Of a stretch of 64,000 nucleotides of DNA, positions 41,478 to 52,377 are shown piece after piece (positions within the stretch are counted from its first letter, which is position 1; each line of letters starts with the position of its first letter). The notes under the pieces were generated by a model. The model searched no databases. It had not been told where the DNA came from and saw only the letters and a program-made list of their open reading frames with translations. Made by a program: the position numbers and the translations under genes. Origin of the DNA: Daphnia carinata (lineage: Eukaryota > Arthropoda > Branchiopoda > Diplostraca > Daphniidae); assembly GCF_022539665.2 (NCBI RefSeq), contig NC_081335.1, positions 9,274,449 to 9,338,448 of the forward strand. The letters run 5' to 3'.

Positions 41478-42617
41478 GCAACGCCAGCGGTTTGTTTCGC
41501 CCAAGCCCACTACAGAAACATTCAGGCGCTATACAATTGGAATTTAAAGAAGGTCAAAAGAAATCTACATTGCCAAGTATCCCTTACTCCGGAAGCTAAA
41601 GAAGATTTGGGTTGGTGGTATCGGCAGGCAAGATTTTCTGAAGGAAAACCAATATCACAGGCCAGCCCCTCCCTTATCATTTTTTCCGATGCTTCCAAAT
41701 CTGGATGGGGAGCGGTGTGTGAGGATGTCAAGACGGGCGGCCCATGGACGATGAGGGAAAGTGACTCTCATATAAACGAGTTGGAACTTTTGGCCGCTCT
41801 GAAAGGTTTAGAATGCTTTACGGCTTCAAGCCGAGCAAGCGGGGTGGAACTAAGGTTGGACAATACTTCAGCGGTTAGCTACATTAACCGGTTGGGAGGC
41901 TGCAAGTCGGCCGCGTTATGCTCAGTAGCTCTGAGTATCGCCACTTGGTGTGAAACAAGACAATTGGAGGTATACGCAACTTTTGTTCCTGGCACAGCTA
42001 ATGTTTTAGCAGATATAGAATCCAGGAGACAGATGGAGGCTGGAGACTGGAAGCTGTCAACAAGGGCTTTCGAATCGATCCAATTAATATGGAACACGGA
42101 GGTCGATCTATTTGCCAGCGACTGGAACCACCAACTACCCGCATTTGTGAGTTGGTTTCCGCAACAGAATGCCTGGAAGACAGACGCATTTTCGTTGAAC
42201 TGGCGGAGCCTAGAAGGATATGCCTTTCCGCCGTTCGGGCTGATCCCTATGTGCATCTCGAAGTTAATCAAGGACCAAGCTTCAGTGGTGCTGATTACCC
42301 CGTATTGGCCGAGCCAGCCCTGGTTTCCTACCCTGCTGGAGCTGGTAACAGAGATCCCGAGACTTTTGAAGCCCAGCAGCTACCTGTTGACGTCACCGTT
42401 GGGGGAATGCCATCCGTTGACACAGAACGACTCGATGCGGCTAATCGTTTGGAAACTCTCCGGAATTGCCTCGGAGCCCAGGGTTTTCCGTCAGAAGTTG
42501 TTGAACTTCTCTTGGCTGCAACAAGGAGCAATTCACACGCTGCATACCAGTCGGCCTGGTCTGCATGGCGTGATTGGTGCCATCGAGGGGATGTTGATCC
42601 CTTGTCGGTTGGCGTAG
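41478..42617 (+). CDS. DIRS RNase H and downstream domain
   Basis: In frame with the RT after the TAG. RNase H motifs: IIFSDASKSGWGAVCED, INELELLAALKGLECF, ELRLDNTSAVSYINRLGG and VPGTANVLADIESRR. The downstream part (VDLFASDWNHQLPAFVSWFP; DAFSLNWRSLEGYAFPPFGL) is typical of DIRS polyproteins. The 3' end overlaps the recombinase ORF by about 200 nt in another frame, a usual DIRS arrangement. Confidence 0.88.
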   Translation, partial: ATPAVCFAQAHYRNIQALYNWNLKKVKRNLHCQVSLTPEAKEDLGWWYRQARFSEGKPISQASPSLIIFSDASKSGWGAVCEDVKTGGPWTMRESDSHINELELLAALKGLECFTASSRASGVELRLDNTSAVSYINRLGGCKSAALCSVALSIATWCETRQLEVYATFVPGTANVLADIESRRQMEAGDWKLSTRAFESIQLIWNTEVDLFASDWNHQLPAFVSWFPQQNAWKTDAFSLNWRSLEGYAFPPFGLIPMCISKLIKDQASVVLITPYWPSQPWFPTLLELVTEIPRLLKPSSYLLTSPLGECHPLTQNDSMRLIVWKLSGIASEPRVFRQKLLNFSWLQQGAIHTLHTSRPGLHGVIGAIEGMLIPCRLA

Positions 42618-43451
42618 TCGAAGTACTTAAGTTCCTGACGGATTCTTTCAAAACGGGTAAGAGTTACAGCTCGATCAACATTTATCGTTCGATGCTGTCG
42701 TCTACTCTAAAGGTAGCCCCATCCGGCTTGTCGGAGGTGGGCAAACACCCTCTAGTAACCTGTTTGCTTAAAGGAATGTATAACAGACGGCCGCCACGTC
42801 CGAAATATACCTACACCTGGGATACCTACACCGGCATTGGTGTTAGACCATTTTAAAGCCACAGAAGCTAGAGTCCTCTCGCCACTTATGTTAGCGCGTA
42901 AGCTGGTAACGCTGCTGGCACTGACAACATTGTTACGCTGTGGAGAGTTAGCAGCGGTTCAAGCAAATTCAATTACTATTTCTCATTCGGAAGCTTCGTT
43001 TGAACTGGGAATACCGAGAAAGTCACAACACTCGGGTGCCTTAAAGAGAATTTCAATCGCAGCTTGGAGTCGGAACGTCGCTATCTGCCCAGTAGCCTGT
43101 CTTAAGGCTTACCTTACGATGACGGAGGCTGTGAGGAACCCCGAAAACGCCCTATACCTCTTCATTGGCTCAACCAGGCCACACAGACCGGTTTCCAGCT
43201 CGACCATAAGCCGATGGATAAAGGATCAACTAAAAGAGGCTGGTGTGGACACCAATACCTTCTCGGCCCACTCAACAAGAGGAGCTGCGGCATCGATAGC
43301 CGTGGCATCAGGTGTTACCATCCAATCCATCCTAAATCAAGACCATTGGAAGAATGAATCTACCTTTGCGAGATTCTATCATCGTGAAAGGACTCAACAA
43401 GATCAGTTTGGATCTGCCATTCTCGGAGATGAAGAATCTTCGTCAGATTGA
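42410..43451 (+). pseudogene. DIRS tyrosine recombinase
   Basis: Integrates the circular cDNA. The N-terminal core-binding part (RSNSHAAYQSAWSAWRDWC; FLTDSFKTGKSYSSINIYRS) is in the first frame to about 42,815. The catalytic domain continues in a second frame from about 42,830: LLRCGEL carries the first Arg, FSAHSTRGAAAS the His-x-x-Arg, DHWKNESTFARFYHRE the Trp/His position and catalytic Tyr. A small indel near 42,815-42,836 (tacctacaccggcattggtg) separates the halves. All catalytic residues are present. Confidence 0.9.
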
Positions 43452-43517
43452 GCGCTATTTTTGTATTCGTCTCAATGTAAACATTCGCTGGTTGTGTCAG
43501 ATGCTTTAAAGAAATCA

Positions 43518-43625
43518 CAGTTAATGTCGAACGAATTTACAGACAATTGTAAATTGTTCGAGCGAGCGAAGCTCGCGACGGACAATTGGGATTGTCTTTA
43601 AATGAAAGAGAAGACATTTAACTGT
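43518..43625 (+). repeat. DIRS internal complementary region
   Basis: The first part (cacagttaatgtcgaa...atttacagac) is complementary to the extreme left end at 39,673-39,700. The second part (ttgttcgagcgagcgaagct ... gacatttaactg) is complementary to the extreme right end at 43,949-44,018. This is the classical DIRS arrangement that templates circle closure. Confidence 0.9.
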
Positions 43626-43842
43626 CTTAAATTTCCTCCCACCCCACCCATCTCAATCAACAACAAAAACAACAACAACAAAAAAAAAAAAAAAATTTTT
43701 TTTTCTTTTTTCTCTTTCTATCTCAGATCGTTTCACCAAGGAACTGGAAACCACCAAACAAGAATGTGGCAGACGCGTGGCGCTTCTCGTGGTATTTTTC
43801 GTGAAGGAAGAGGAAGATTTGTTTAAGTTAGCACAATTCACC

Positions 43843-44021
43843 TAAGAAAAAAGGCCTGAGTGTAAAAAGCGGGGCGTATTCCCTCGTTAAAAATTTTTGG
43901 TTACCCATGCTTAGAAAGAAGCTAATAAAATCAAGGTCAACACTCAGTTAAATGTCTTCTCTTTCATTTAAAGACAATCCCAATTGTCCGTCGCGAGCTT
44001 CGCTCGCTCGAACAATTTTCA
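43843..44021 (+). repeat. DIRS right inverted terminal repeat
   Basis: Inverted partner of 39,701-39,797 (aaaggcctgagtgtaaaaag; gggaatacgcccc inverted; aaggtcaacactcag), followed by the outer 70 nt that match the internal complementary region, including the palindrome gcgagcttcgctcgc. Confidence 0.85.
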
Positions 44022-44159
44022 ATTATTCCGCATGAGCTTTGCACATATATAACCCTTTTCAAAAGGGCGGAGGTCACTGCCGTTGTAGTATTTCACATCT
44101 GAAGTTCAAAGAAACACATAGAAATAACAATTTTCCTAATCGAAAAAAAGGAAGAAAAA

Positions 44160-44458
44160 CGAAAGAGGTTTGACTGTTTCGCCGAGGCTAATCCATGTCG
44201 TACATTCACGGGCGCGATCCTACTACTGCCCGACACGGGAACGTTTGGCTGCTAAGTTTCCCTCCTGGCCCGTTTCGCTCCTCCTTAGCTAACCTGCACC
44301 CATCAAATTCCTCCGATGGGTCCATGTTGATGACGAGCTTAGTGCGGACGCTCGATCAACATGCACGATCACGAAGTAGGGCTCCTCGTCTCAAGTCATC
44401 CACACTATCAAGCCTCCCAGAAGCAGGATTACAGATGCGTGCCACACATCCAGCTGGA
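44160..44458 (-). ncRNA. SRP RNA: SRP RNA (7SL)
   Basis: RNA scaffold of the signal recognition particle. On the - strand: Alu-domain start (gtggcacgcatctgtaatcc), gcttctgggaggcttga, the central helix with gcgtccgcactaagctcgtc, the S-domain with ggttagctaaggagg and the conserved loop around gtgtcgggcagtagtaggat, cgcgcccgtgaatg, and a 3' end gcctcggcgaaacag. Length about 299 nt as in animals. A Pol III terminator of five T (- strand, 44,155-44,159) follows directly. It is transcribed divergently from U3. This copy looks intact. Confidence 0.92.
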
Positions 44459-44760
44459 ATATGTGTGTTCAGCTATCGAATGTATTTCTGCAAATGAGCA
44501 CGATGAAAGCAATTGGATGCCCTTCAAGAGACTCCTACGTTTAATTTCCGTAGTGGTATAAATATCGTCGTTGTTTTGCCATCGGGTTGATAGTGGTAAA
44601 TGAACAAAACGCAAAGTGTCGCTGTGTAGCGCTTTTTGACAAGATTCACTTCTAGAATGAACTCGTTAACTAGCAAAACCACGGCAACTTTCGTATAGAT
44701 ACGTTAATGCTGTTTCATTTTGCATAATCTATTTATTCTTTAGCAACTGAATTCAACATT
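44459..44760. promoter_or_regulatory. Divergent SRP RNA / U3 intergenic region
   Basis: 302 bp between the 5' ends of SRP RNA (-) and U3 (+); copied at 54,236-54,537. It must contain both promoters. A TATA-like gtataaatatc lies at about 44,553, but which gene it serves is unclear. Small overlapping ORFs are not meaningful. Confidence 0.55.
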
Positions 44761-44960
44761 AAGATCATACTTCACAGGATCATTTCTGTAGTATATCTTG
44801 ACGTGTTTCCCACCAGAAACAATCCTCCATTCAACCCGCGATGACGAGTAATGACGCTGGCTTCTGAGAGTGAAACAGGTTTCGGGTGTAACTACTTCTG
44901 TGGTTCCTGCTCGTAGCTATTGAGGACCGTTTCCGATGTTCCCTTGTGGTACACTGGAAG
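44761..44960 (+). ncRNA. U3: U3 snoRNA
   Basis: C/D-box RNA for early 18S rRNA processing. The 5' domain aagatcatacttcacaggat followed by catttctgtagta contains boxes A' and A. A gatgacga element (box C'-like) is at about 44,839 and the U3-specific box B, ctgagagtgaaacagg, at about 44,866-44,881. Box C and D near the 3' end (ccgatgttcc; acactgg) are less certain, so the 3' limit is approximate. About 200 nt, normal for animal U3. Confidence 0.8.
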
Positions 44961-45639
44961 GAAACTAGCGTTTTCAGAGCGGTATTTAAACAACCCAAAA
45001 AGAAATGAATTTACTGGCATACGTAAACACGTCGAACTCCATTACATCATAATCGATGTCGAAATTGCTAATGCACCCCATGTTTAGATTTCAGTAATGA
45101 AACCTTGGGCACTTTTAATGAGAATTTTACATATTCGGGGGCATAGTATTTAGATGGGTGTCGTCCATTATTGGGTTCATGTAACATTGTTTAATGCTGT
45201 TAGGTTTTCTGTCTGTGTAACTTTAATTTAGTTGTAAATATTGCCGCGTTTCGTCTACCGTGGATTTGAGCTACGTACAAAACGTTTTACCAAGTTTCTA
45301 ACTAACACCTTCCTCTGTCTGTTTAATAGGCAGTTTAAAGTCTGCAGTACTCTCTACTAGGTGGAGTTCATCGACTTAAATTCAGGGTGCCTTGCATTCA
45401 ACAGTTTCCCAAATAACTTAATATTTGAACGACTCATCCTAATATAGCATTCCTATCAAAATAGAAGATAAAAACTTATGAGTTGTATTGGCTTTTAGCA
45501 GTGCCAGGTGGTGCTCTAGCAACAACCTGTTTTATTGATGAATTTCATTGTTTTTGGATAGGGGTTTGCTTTTTTTGTACATCAGTCAGATTTTCGAGAA
45601 CAGCATAGCATATAATACCCAGTAACTTGAATCTCAGTT
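44961..45639 (+). promoter_or_regulatory. U3-U2 spacer with the U2 promoter
   Basis: Reverse-matched at 33,574-34,245 and 59,155-59,746, and partly copied at 54,741-55,104. It lies directly upstream of U2. No gene recognised; promoter elements are inferred from position only. Confidence 0.6.
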
Positions 45640-46018
45640 ATCGCTTCTCGGCCTTTTGGCTAATATCAATGTGTAGTACAGTACAGTAGAAAGAGTGAAG
45701 TACAGATGAAGAAACAGAAGACATCAGTCTTCTGCAACTTTCTCTTTAAGGGTTTTTTAACGTAGCGTTGACACGTCGTCTCGCGAACTTTTTCCCTTTA
45801 CATTTAAATGTAAAAACCTCATTGCATATAACTTTATTCCCAGCTGGATGGAAAATACAATGCATTAAATCTGTTCTTATCAGCTTAATATCTGATACGG
45901 GTTCAAATGGACCCCAGAATATTAAACTGATTTCTGAAAATCGGTGGGAACGCTGTGCTTGCATAGCCCCCGCCACGAGTTGACCTGGTATTGCAGTACT
46001 TCCAGGATCGGCTCACCC
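45640..46018 (+). ncRNA. U2: U2 snRNA gene split by a Utopia-type 3' fragment
   Basis: U2 pairs with the intron branch site. The 5' segment 45,640-45,678 (atcgcttctcggccttttgg ... gtgtagta) ends with the branch-point recognition sequence gtagta. After a 190-bp insert the gene resumes at 45,869 (atctgttcttatcagcttaa), with stem-loop II gggttcaaatggaccc, an Sm-like region (aactgatttctga) and the conserved 3' end acctggtattgcagtacttcc. The two parts together are about 189 nt, a normal U2 length. The insertion destroys this copy. Confidence 0.92.
45679..45868 (+). mobile_element. 5'-truncated Utopia-type insertion in U2
   Basis: Matches 34,925-35,097: the last codons of the endonuclease ORF (agaagacatcagtcttctgc), the 3' UTR (ttttttaacgtagcg; gcgaactttttccctttaca) and the 3' end near gcattaa. 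The short 5' lead-in (cagtacagtagaaagagtga) is not explained. The 3' end joins U2 exactly as at 35,097. Confidence 0.9.
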
Positions 46019-46661
46019 TTTAAAAGGGATATCTCTATGAATGAAATAAATGTATATCTGCTCATCTTTATCACGCATCATCTTGTTGGAACTAATGATG
46101 TAACACCAATGTCTGTATATTTACATCTCATACATATTTGTCATCCCCAGTATGTCAATATTGCATCTGCAATCATGTGGCTGCTGTAGTGTTATGGTTG
46201 TACCTCTTTTATTAAGTGTCAAACATGGTTAACTAATTGCAGCCCAACGAGTTATGTTCATCTAAAAAGGACAAACTGCCTTTCAGTTCTAACTGTTAAA
46301 GTTGTCTCGATTTGAATTGATTGTTCGGTAATCTGTCATGAAACATTTGTCTTACTGAATCTGTCGTTTACATCAGTTGAGCGTCTAACGAGGGTTAAAC
46401 AGTGCCGTTCGCCGTCTGCTGTTGGGCGCAGAAATTTTTCGTCAAATGGAAGCATTTTTCTTCTCACCTAAGAATGGCTGTAGATTTCCTATTATTTCAA
46501 CAAGAGCTTTATGGAATCAACTATGCTCAGTGGGATCTTTCGATTCTTTGCGCCATTCTATACGCAATGGCTCTTTGTTAAGCTCTTTGGTTTAGTGTGC
46601 TTCGTCAGTATTGTTTGGGTACCAAAAAACTATGAGTTATCGTCAAGTATTCACTAAACTC
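46019..46661 (+). promoter_or_regulatory. U2-U1 spacer
   Basis: 643 bp with no ORF or RNA gene recognised. It should include U2 3'-end signals (tttaaaagggatat just after U2) and the U1 promoter. This is the only copy in the window. Confidence 0.55.
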
Positions 46662-46825
46662 ATACTTACCTGGCTCAGAGGCAACCTTGATCAACAAGGA
46701 GGTTCCTCCAGAGTGAGGCCCTACCATTGCACTACGGCTGGGCTGACCTTTGCGATTAATCCAAATGTGATTAACTCGGGAGTACTATTTTTGGTAGTGG
46801 GGGACTGCGTTCGCGCCGTCCCCTG
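46662..46825 (+). ncRNA. U1: U1 snRNA
   Basis: Recognises 5' splice sites. It starts atacttacctg, the 5' splice-site complement. Stem-loop I contains gatcaacaagg (U1-70K site), stem-loop II has cattgcacta (U1A-type loop), then the Sm site atttttggt and the final stem-loop ggggactgcgttcgcgccgtcccc. The length of 164 nt is canonical and no disruption is seen. It is the only complete U1 in the window. Confidence 0.95.
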
Positions 46826-47105
46826 ATAAGCAGAACCTATAATATCAAGTGTACCATACATCACGGGATCCTGTTCATTAGGCAGATTTGTCAGTTAAGG
46901 TATGTCATTTGATTTAATAATGTTTTATTTCTTTAAGTATAGAAATCGTCAAGGAAAATTCTAACATTTAGTTGATCATGCACAATTACTAAGTGTTTTT
47001 TTATGTAGTAAACGAGGCCCAAGCGCTAAGCTAGAGGATTTTTAAGGTGACTGCAACTACACAATTTGCAACGAAACAGACGTTGTTACCTTTACGGTCG
47101 AAAGT
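46826..47105 (+). other. U1-5S spacer
   Basis: 280 bp with no other gene; it ends at the 5S start. It may carry U1 3'-end signals and upstream 5S promoter sequences. Confidence 0.6.
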
Positions 47106-47152
47106 GTCAACGGCCATACCACGTAGAACTCACCCGGTCTCGTCAGCACCCG
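47106..47152 (+). rRNA. 5S: 5S rRNA, 5' part of a gene split by a LINE
   Basis: gtcaacggccataccacgta, gaactcacccggtctcgtca, gcacccg: 5S nt 1-47. The gene resumes at 52,378. It breaks just before box A of the internal promoter. Confidence 0.92.
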
Positions 47153-47644
47153 GACGTGTATTTGACAGCTCCCAAAATATCATAAACTTGAAAATTTTTC
47201 CAATTATTTTTCTCATTTCTTAGTTTCTATCTACTTATCTAAATTCTTTTTTCTCTTTTCTTTAGTTTTTGTTTGAATAATATTATTTTCACTTCAAAAG
47301 TGAAAATAGTATTACTCTGTTAGAATAAATTCGTCTCTTCTTCTTTTGTTAGTTAATTTTCTCAGTTTTTGCATAAATTTTTGGTTCAATCAGTTTTCTT
47401 TCATATCCTTGCATTCTGTTTTCTCCTTTTCTCAAGTTATATTCTTTACTCTCTTACAATCTTGCAATCTTCTGTAGTAAACCTATTTATATCAATCTTC
47501 ACCTCATCTTCACTCATTCTTACTTGTTTTCAACATATTTCATATTTATATTTCCCTCTAAGTTCACACACAAAAACATAAAAACAAAATAAAATACATA
47601 TTCATCTTCACCCTAGCACAAAATAATAGCACCCTATTTGTAAA

Positions 47645-48728
47645 ATGGAAATAAAGAGAGAAAGAACAAGTTTCTTCGGTTTCAAAGAAGTCGAATACGT
47701 CCCTTTAGAAATTGAAATTCATCGTTGGTTTGGGTATAGTTGATGATCAACTGACGGTAATAGACTTACATTACCATACCAAGCAAGTAGTAGCCAAATT
47801 TAAAACCCGAGATCTTTTTGATAATTTTTTACAAAAACATGCAAATGGAATATTATATGAAAAAAGTGGGAAAATTTACAAAATCCCTGTAATTGTTGCT
47901 GGAAGCCCGTGGAAAAAAATTCAGGTTAAGTATGTCCCGGATGAAATGGACTTCAAATATATTTACACAGCATTCGAACAATATGGGAAAATTAAGGGGA
48001 TTGAGTGGGAAAAGCCAAACTTGGATTTATTAAAAACCAAAAGAGAAAAGTTAAGTGTGGAAATGATGATCCATAAAAACATACCTTCATTTATTACAAT
48101 TATGGGAATAAGATTTTCAGTTAATTATACAGGGCAGATTAAAACATGTGCCAGATGTGACTCTGATCAACATGAAGCTAGAAACTGTGATGGAGTCAAA
48201 AGGACCTACAGCCAAGCTTTAGGAAGTAGTCCTGCAGTTACATTAGCCATTAGGACGCTAAAAGAAATTGTCAAGGATGCCGAAAGTATAAAAAATACCG
48301 GAAAACATGAGCACAGTGATGTTGAAAAGACAGTGAAAGTGATTGAACAGATTCTGGAGAAGAAGCTGAATGGAAACAACAGAAAAAAAAAAGGGCGTAA
48401 AGGGTCGAAAGAAGAAGTAAAAGGAAACTATTATGGAAAAGTAAAGGAATCAGAAAGAAACGAAGTAAAAGGGCAAACGAAATTTATAAATACAGGGACT
48501 CGAAGACAACTCAAAAAATTAAAACCAAATTTAACTACATGTCGCCAAAGGTTTACTAAAAGAAATGAGATTCCATGCGAATATAAGGAAGACGGAGGAA
48601 ATAGGAAAAATGGAACCAGCGGATTTCCTTGGGAAGATAATGGAACTCAAATCATAGGCCCCGGAAAAAAAATGAAGAAAGTAATAGTATTGAAAGACAA
48701 GACACCGATGACGACTTATGCTTCATGA
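47645..48728 (+). pseudogene. 5S-LINE ORF1: RRM-like/zinc-knuckle protein
   Basis: The main frame (47,712-48,728) encodes an RRM-like core (KIQVKYVPDEMDFKYIYTAF; YGKIKGIEWEK), NIPSFITIMGIRFSVNYTGQ and a CCHC knuckle CARCDSDQHEARNC, the same layout as ORF1 of LINE copy A. The likely start is ATG 47,645, in another frame (EIKRERTSFFGFKEVEYVPL), which needs one indel near 47,715. The C-terminal part is Lys/Asn-rich. It is predicted to bind element RNA. Confidence 0.8.
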
Positions 48729-49038
48729 TGCAAAAACCATGTATGGAAATTGTAGAGGAGATGGAGAGTAATAGAAAGGAATACAATTTTTGTCAGTCTA
48801 CTCATGAAGAACAAGAATTACAAAGAACGAACCAGAAGCGACAAAAGAAAGTGAGGCGATATCAGATAAAACTCAATTTGTAGGACTACTTACAGGGGGA
48901 ATAGAGGAACCTCAAAATTATACCAAAAACCAGTTAGACACAAACAAAGGAAATGCAATGGAAGAAGAAGAGCCAGAATTCTTAGAGCCAAACCTTACCC
49001 CTTTTTTATAGTAAAAAACCCTGTATTTTATTAAACAT

Positions 49039-52000
49039 ATGGTTAGAATAATTACATTAAATATCAATGGTCTTAAATCAAAGAATAAAAAAGAATTTTT
49101 AAACCAATTTATAATAAAAAACAAGCCTGACATCTTAGCCTTACAAGAAACTAATATCGACGAAATCCCAGAACTACATACAGATTTTATTGCGATAATC
49201 AACAATAATGTTGAAAACAAAAGATCAGGAACCATAATATTATACAGAAAACAGCTAGAATTAATTAATGTAGAAAAGGCAGCAGATGTGAGAATAATAA
49301 GAGCACATTTTAAAAATTTTATTGTTGTCAATATTTATGTTCCAACCCAAAATGAAACAACCACCAACCGACACAAATTTTTTATCCAGACACTTCCAAA
49401 ATTTACCAAAGCAAGTGATGAAAAACTTATTATTTTAGGAGATTTTAACAGCATAATTGACTCAAGGGATAGAGAAGGTGTAAAAAAGAAAATAAATAAT
49501 CAATTAAAAAACCTAGTTGACAGACTGAAATTGGTAGATGCCTACAGAATCAAATACCCAACAACCACTGCCTTTACTTTTATAAGTCCCAATGGAAAAT
49601 CTAGAATTGACAGAATATATGTACAGTGTAAAAATAAAGATAATATTCACGAATGTAAGCATTTAAATTTTACTTTCAGTGACCATCAAGCAGTAATGCT
49701 AAATCTAGAAGGGACAATAGAAGAACAGAAGAAGAAGAAAAGGCTGTGGAAATTAAATACCAGTACACTTTATGACCCAGAATTCCAAAATATTTTAGAA
49801 AATTTTATTTTAAATGCAAAACAAAAGAAGCAAGAGTACAGAAGCATAACACACTGGTGGGAAAAAGAAAAAAAGAAAAATTTTAAAATAGTATGCACAC
49901 AATATTCAAAAAATAAATGGAAAGAAAGGAACTCAATGAAAAATTTTTATACGAAATGTCTCGACCAAGTAAAAGCCGAGATAGACCAAGGACAAAATAA
50001 CTTTGAAGATTATTACTTTTTAAAAAATGTTTAAAAAAATATGTATATAAAAGAGGAAGAAGGGAAGAAAATTAGAGGTAAATTAAATTTCCTTATTGGT
50101 AACGAAACTATTAGTGTGGCAAATTTAATTAGGGAAAAAACAAATGGAGAAGGCAGAATAATTACAGAATTGGAAGAGAATGAAACATTAACAAAAAACC
50201 CAGATGTACACCAAACAATTTTTTCATCCTACCAAAGATTATATTCCCTTGATAACCACAACCCAGTGAAAAGGCAGGAAATACTAAAAAATTTAAATTG
50301 TAAAAATAAGCCAGGATATGAATTTTAATCTAGTTAAAAAAATTAGGGAAGAGGAAGTATGGAACGCAATTGAAACAATGCCACAAAATAAATCACCAGG
50401 AATAGACGGACTGCCTGTTGAATTTTACAGAAAAATTTGGCCTTGGTTAAAGGAAGAAATTACAATAATGTTTAACCATGTATTAGATATCGAGGAACTT
50501 AGCGAAACCCAGACTACCGGAATTATAACTTTACTGCACAAAAAAGGAAGCCGAAGTAATTGGAGACCTATTACCCTTTTATGCTCCGACTATAAAATTT
50601 TAGCAAAAATTTTAACTTAGAGACTCAAAAAAGTTTTACCTTACATAATAAGTCAAGAACAAACAGGAGGGTTAGCCAACAGGGACATTAGCCAAAATTT
50701 AACCACATGCCGTAATGTTATTGAATGGTTTTCAACGCAGGACACATATAAGGGGGACAAGGTAAAAGAAAAAGGAGCGGCAATTTTAAGTTTAGATTTC
50801 GAAAAAGCATATGACATGGTAGATCGCACTTTTTTATATGAGATTTTATCAAAAATGGGATTTAGCCAAATATTTATTAGAAATATAAAATCCTTATATG
50901 AAAGGTCTTCAAGCAAGGTGTATGTAAACGGGGAAATGGGAAAAAATATTAAACTGAAAAGAGGGGTAAGGCAAGGCTGTCCATTAGCAATGTTTCTGTA
51001 TATAATTTTTATCGAGCCATTTTTAATTTCCATCAAAATAAAAATTCAGCCAACTTTTATTGCAAATTCTATGCATCTAGTCAACGCCTTCGTGGATGAC
51101 GTATCTATTTTTATACAAAATTTTGATGATTTGCAAAATCTAGAACTTTGTATAGAAGAATTTGAACAAGCAACCAACTCAAAAATAAGTAAAAAGAAAT
51201 CCAATTTAATGAAACTAGGAAGTTGGGTTAAGGAAAAAAACTTGTTTTTAACGTGGATAGAGGAAAGAGACTCAATAAAAATGCTGGGAATAGAATGGCA
51301 CCAAGACATCGAATCCACCATAAACAAGAACTGTGCTCATTTACTGTCAAAATTAAACAGAGCTTACATGGAACTTTTAACAGAATAATGACGCTGCAAC
51401 AAAAAGTTGCTTTCTTTAATAATTTTATATGCCCAAAATTTTATCATATTGCAAAGATTTTACCAATACCCAAATTTTACACAGAAAATATACAGCAGCT
51501 GGGACACACTTTTATTTGGCAACATAAACTTGAATCACTTGCCAAAAGTGAACTTTACCCAAATGTTACAGAAGGTGGATTAAGCCTCCTGAATGTAAAG
51601 ACAAAGTACGAATCCCTATTTTTAAAATCAATTTTAAAAGATTTAACAAAAGATCCAGTGAATGAAAATGGGAAACTGCTTAAATATTGGATAGGACTCA
51701 AATTAAGAAACATATTCCCAGTAAAAACAGGACCAAATAGCGAAATTAGTACCAAATTAAGTAAAACGGTAACAATAAACCAGTGCATAGAAACCAAAGA
51801 AATATACAGTGTTCTAATTTTAAAAGAATGTAAACAACCAAAAATTATTTTGAAAAATCCAGGAACAAATTTTAAATCAGCTTTTAAGGCATTAAAACAA
51901 AAATTTTTATCTCCTCAGCAAAAGAAACACCTTTTTTTACAAATACACAATGCCCTTCCAACAAAAGACAGACTTATCAAATGCAAACAACCACTTTCAG

Positions 52001-52344
52001 TAAAATGTGACCAATGTGAAGAGGAAGAAAATTTATTACATTTATTTCAATGTAAAATTACTCAGCCAGCAGTCAAACTAATACAGAGGCGCATCAGTAA
52101 TATTTATGAGAAAACGCTTTATCCAAATATTAAACAACTTTTTCTTTTAGATTTTCCAAACACACTGAGGAAAAAGAAAAATTATGCAACATTTTTAGCA
52201 GTAAATCTAAGTCTTATAGTCTGGAAAAAAAGAAAGAAAGCAAATTTTATGAATATTTTTGTAACTTCCCTAGCAAACGAGGAAAAAATAATAAAAGAAT
52301 GCGAGGACTACAAAAAATGGTTTTTAATTAAGTCACAGCAATAA
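49039..52344 (+). pseudogene. 5S-LINE ORF2: AP-endonuclease, RT, zinc knuckle
   Basis: Endonuclease blocks: LALQETNIDE, VVNIYVPTQNE, LIILGDFNSIID, SRIDRIYVQ and FSDHQAVML. RT blocks: NKSPGIDGLPVEFYRKI, NWRPITLLCSDYKILAKIL, LSLDFEKAYDMVDRT, GVRQGCPLAMFLYIIFIEP and AFVDDVSIFI. The C-terminus has CDQCEEEENLLHLFQC. Disruptions: TAA at 50,032, a frameshift near 50,320, TAG at 50,618 and a frameshift near 51,360-51,390. Only a few lesions over 3.3 kb, so all domains are still readable. Confidence 0.9.
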
Positions 52345-52377
52345 AAAAAAAAGTCAAGCTACGTCGGAAAAAAAAAC

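Larger units (their letters stand above)
39673..44024 (+). mobile_element. DIRS-type tyrosine-recombinase retrotransposon, near complete
   Basis: Inverted terminal repeats, an internal complementary region, DIRS-type RT, RNase H and a tyrosine recombinase occur in canonical order. Comparison with the empty site at 53,815-53,840 (attcagattattattccgcatg) shows insertion beside an att trinucleotide without a longer duplication, as expected for recombinase-mediated integration. It lies in the spacer between U5 and SRP RNA. Two defects are visible: an in-frame TAG after the RT and a frameshift in the recombinase. Confidence 0.93.
47153..52377 (+). mobile_element. Tx1-type LINE inserted in 5S rRNA (second family)
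   Basis: A complete-looking but decayed element: AT-rich 5' UTR, ORF1 with zinc knuckle, ORF2 with AP-endonuclease and RT, and an A-tail. It sits between 5S nt 47 and nt 49, the behaviour of 5S-targeting Mutsu-type elements of the Tx1 clade. The tail is unusual: about 10 A, a 15-nt 5S copy (gtcaagctacgtcgg), 9 A, then the real 5S 3' part. A hairpin tattttcactt/aagtgaaaata is in the 5' UTR (47,284-47,308). It is much more AT-rich and more diverged than LINE copies A-C. Confidence 0.9.

Noticed and set aside
44411-44450. Alu-like similarity (cctcccagaagcaggattac)
   Set aside because: This is the Alu domain of SRP RNA itself; no dimeric SINE structure surrounds it.
44195-44561. Small ORFs over SRP RNA, repeated at 53,972-54,338
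   Set aside because: Their duplication reflects the RNA gene copies; the RNA identity explains the conservation.
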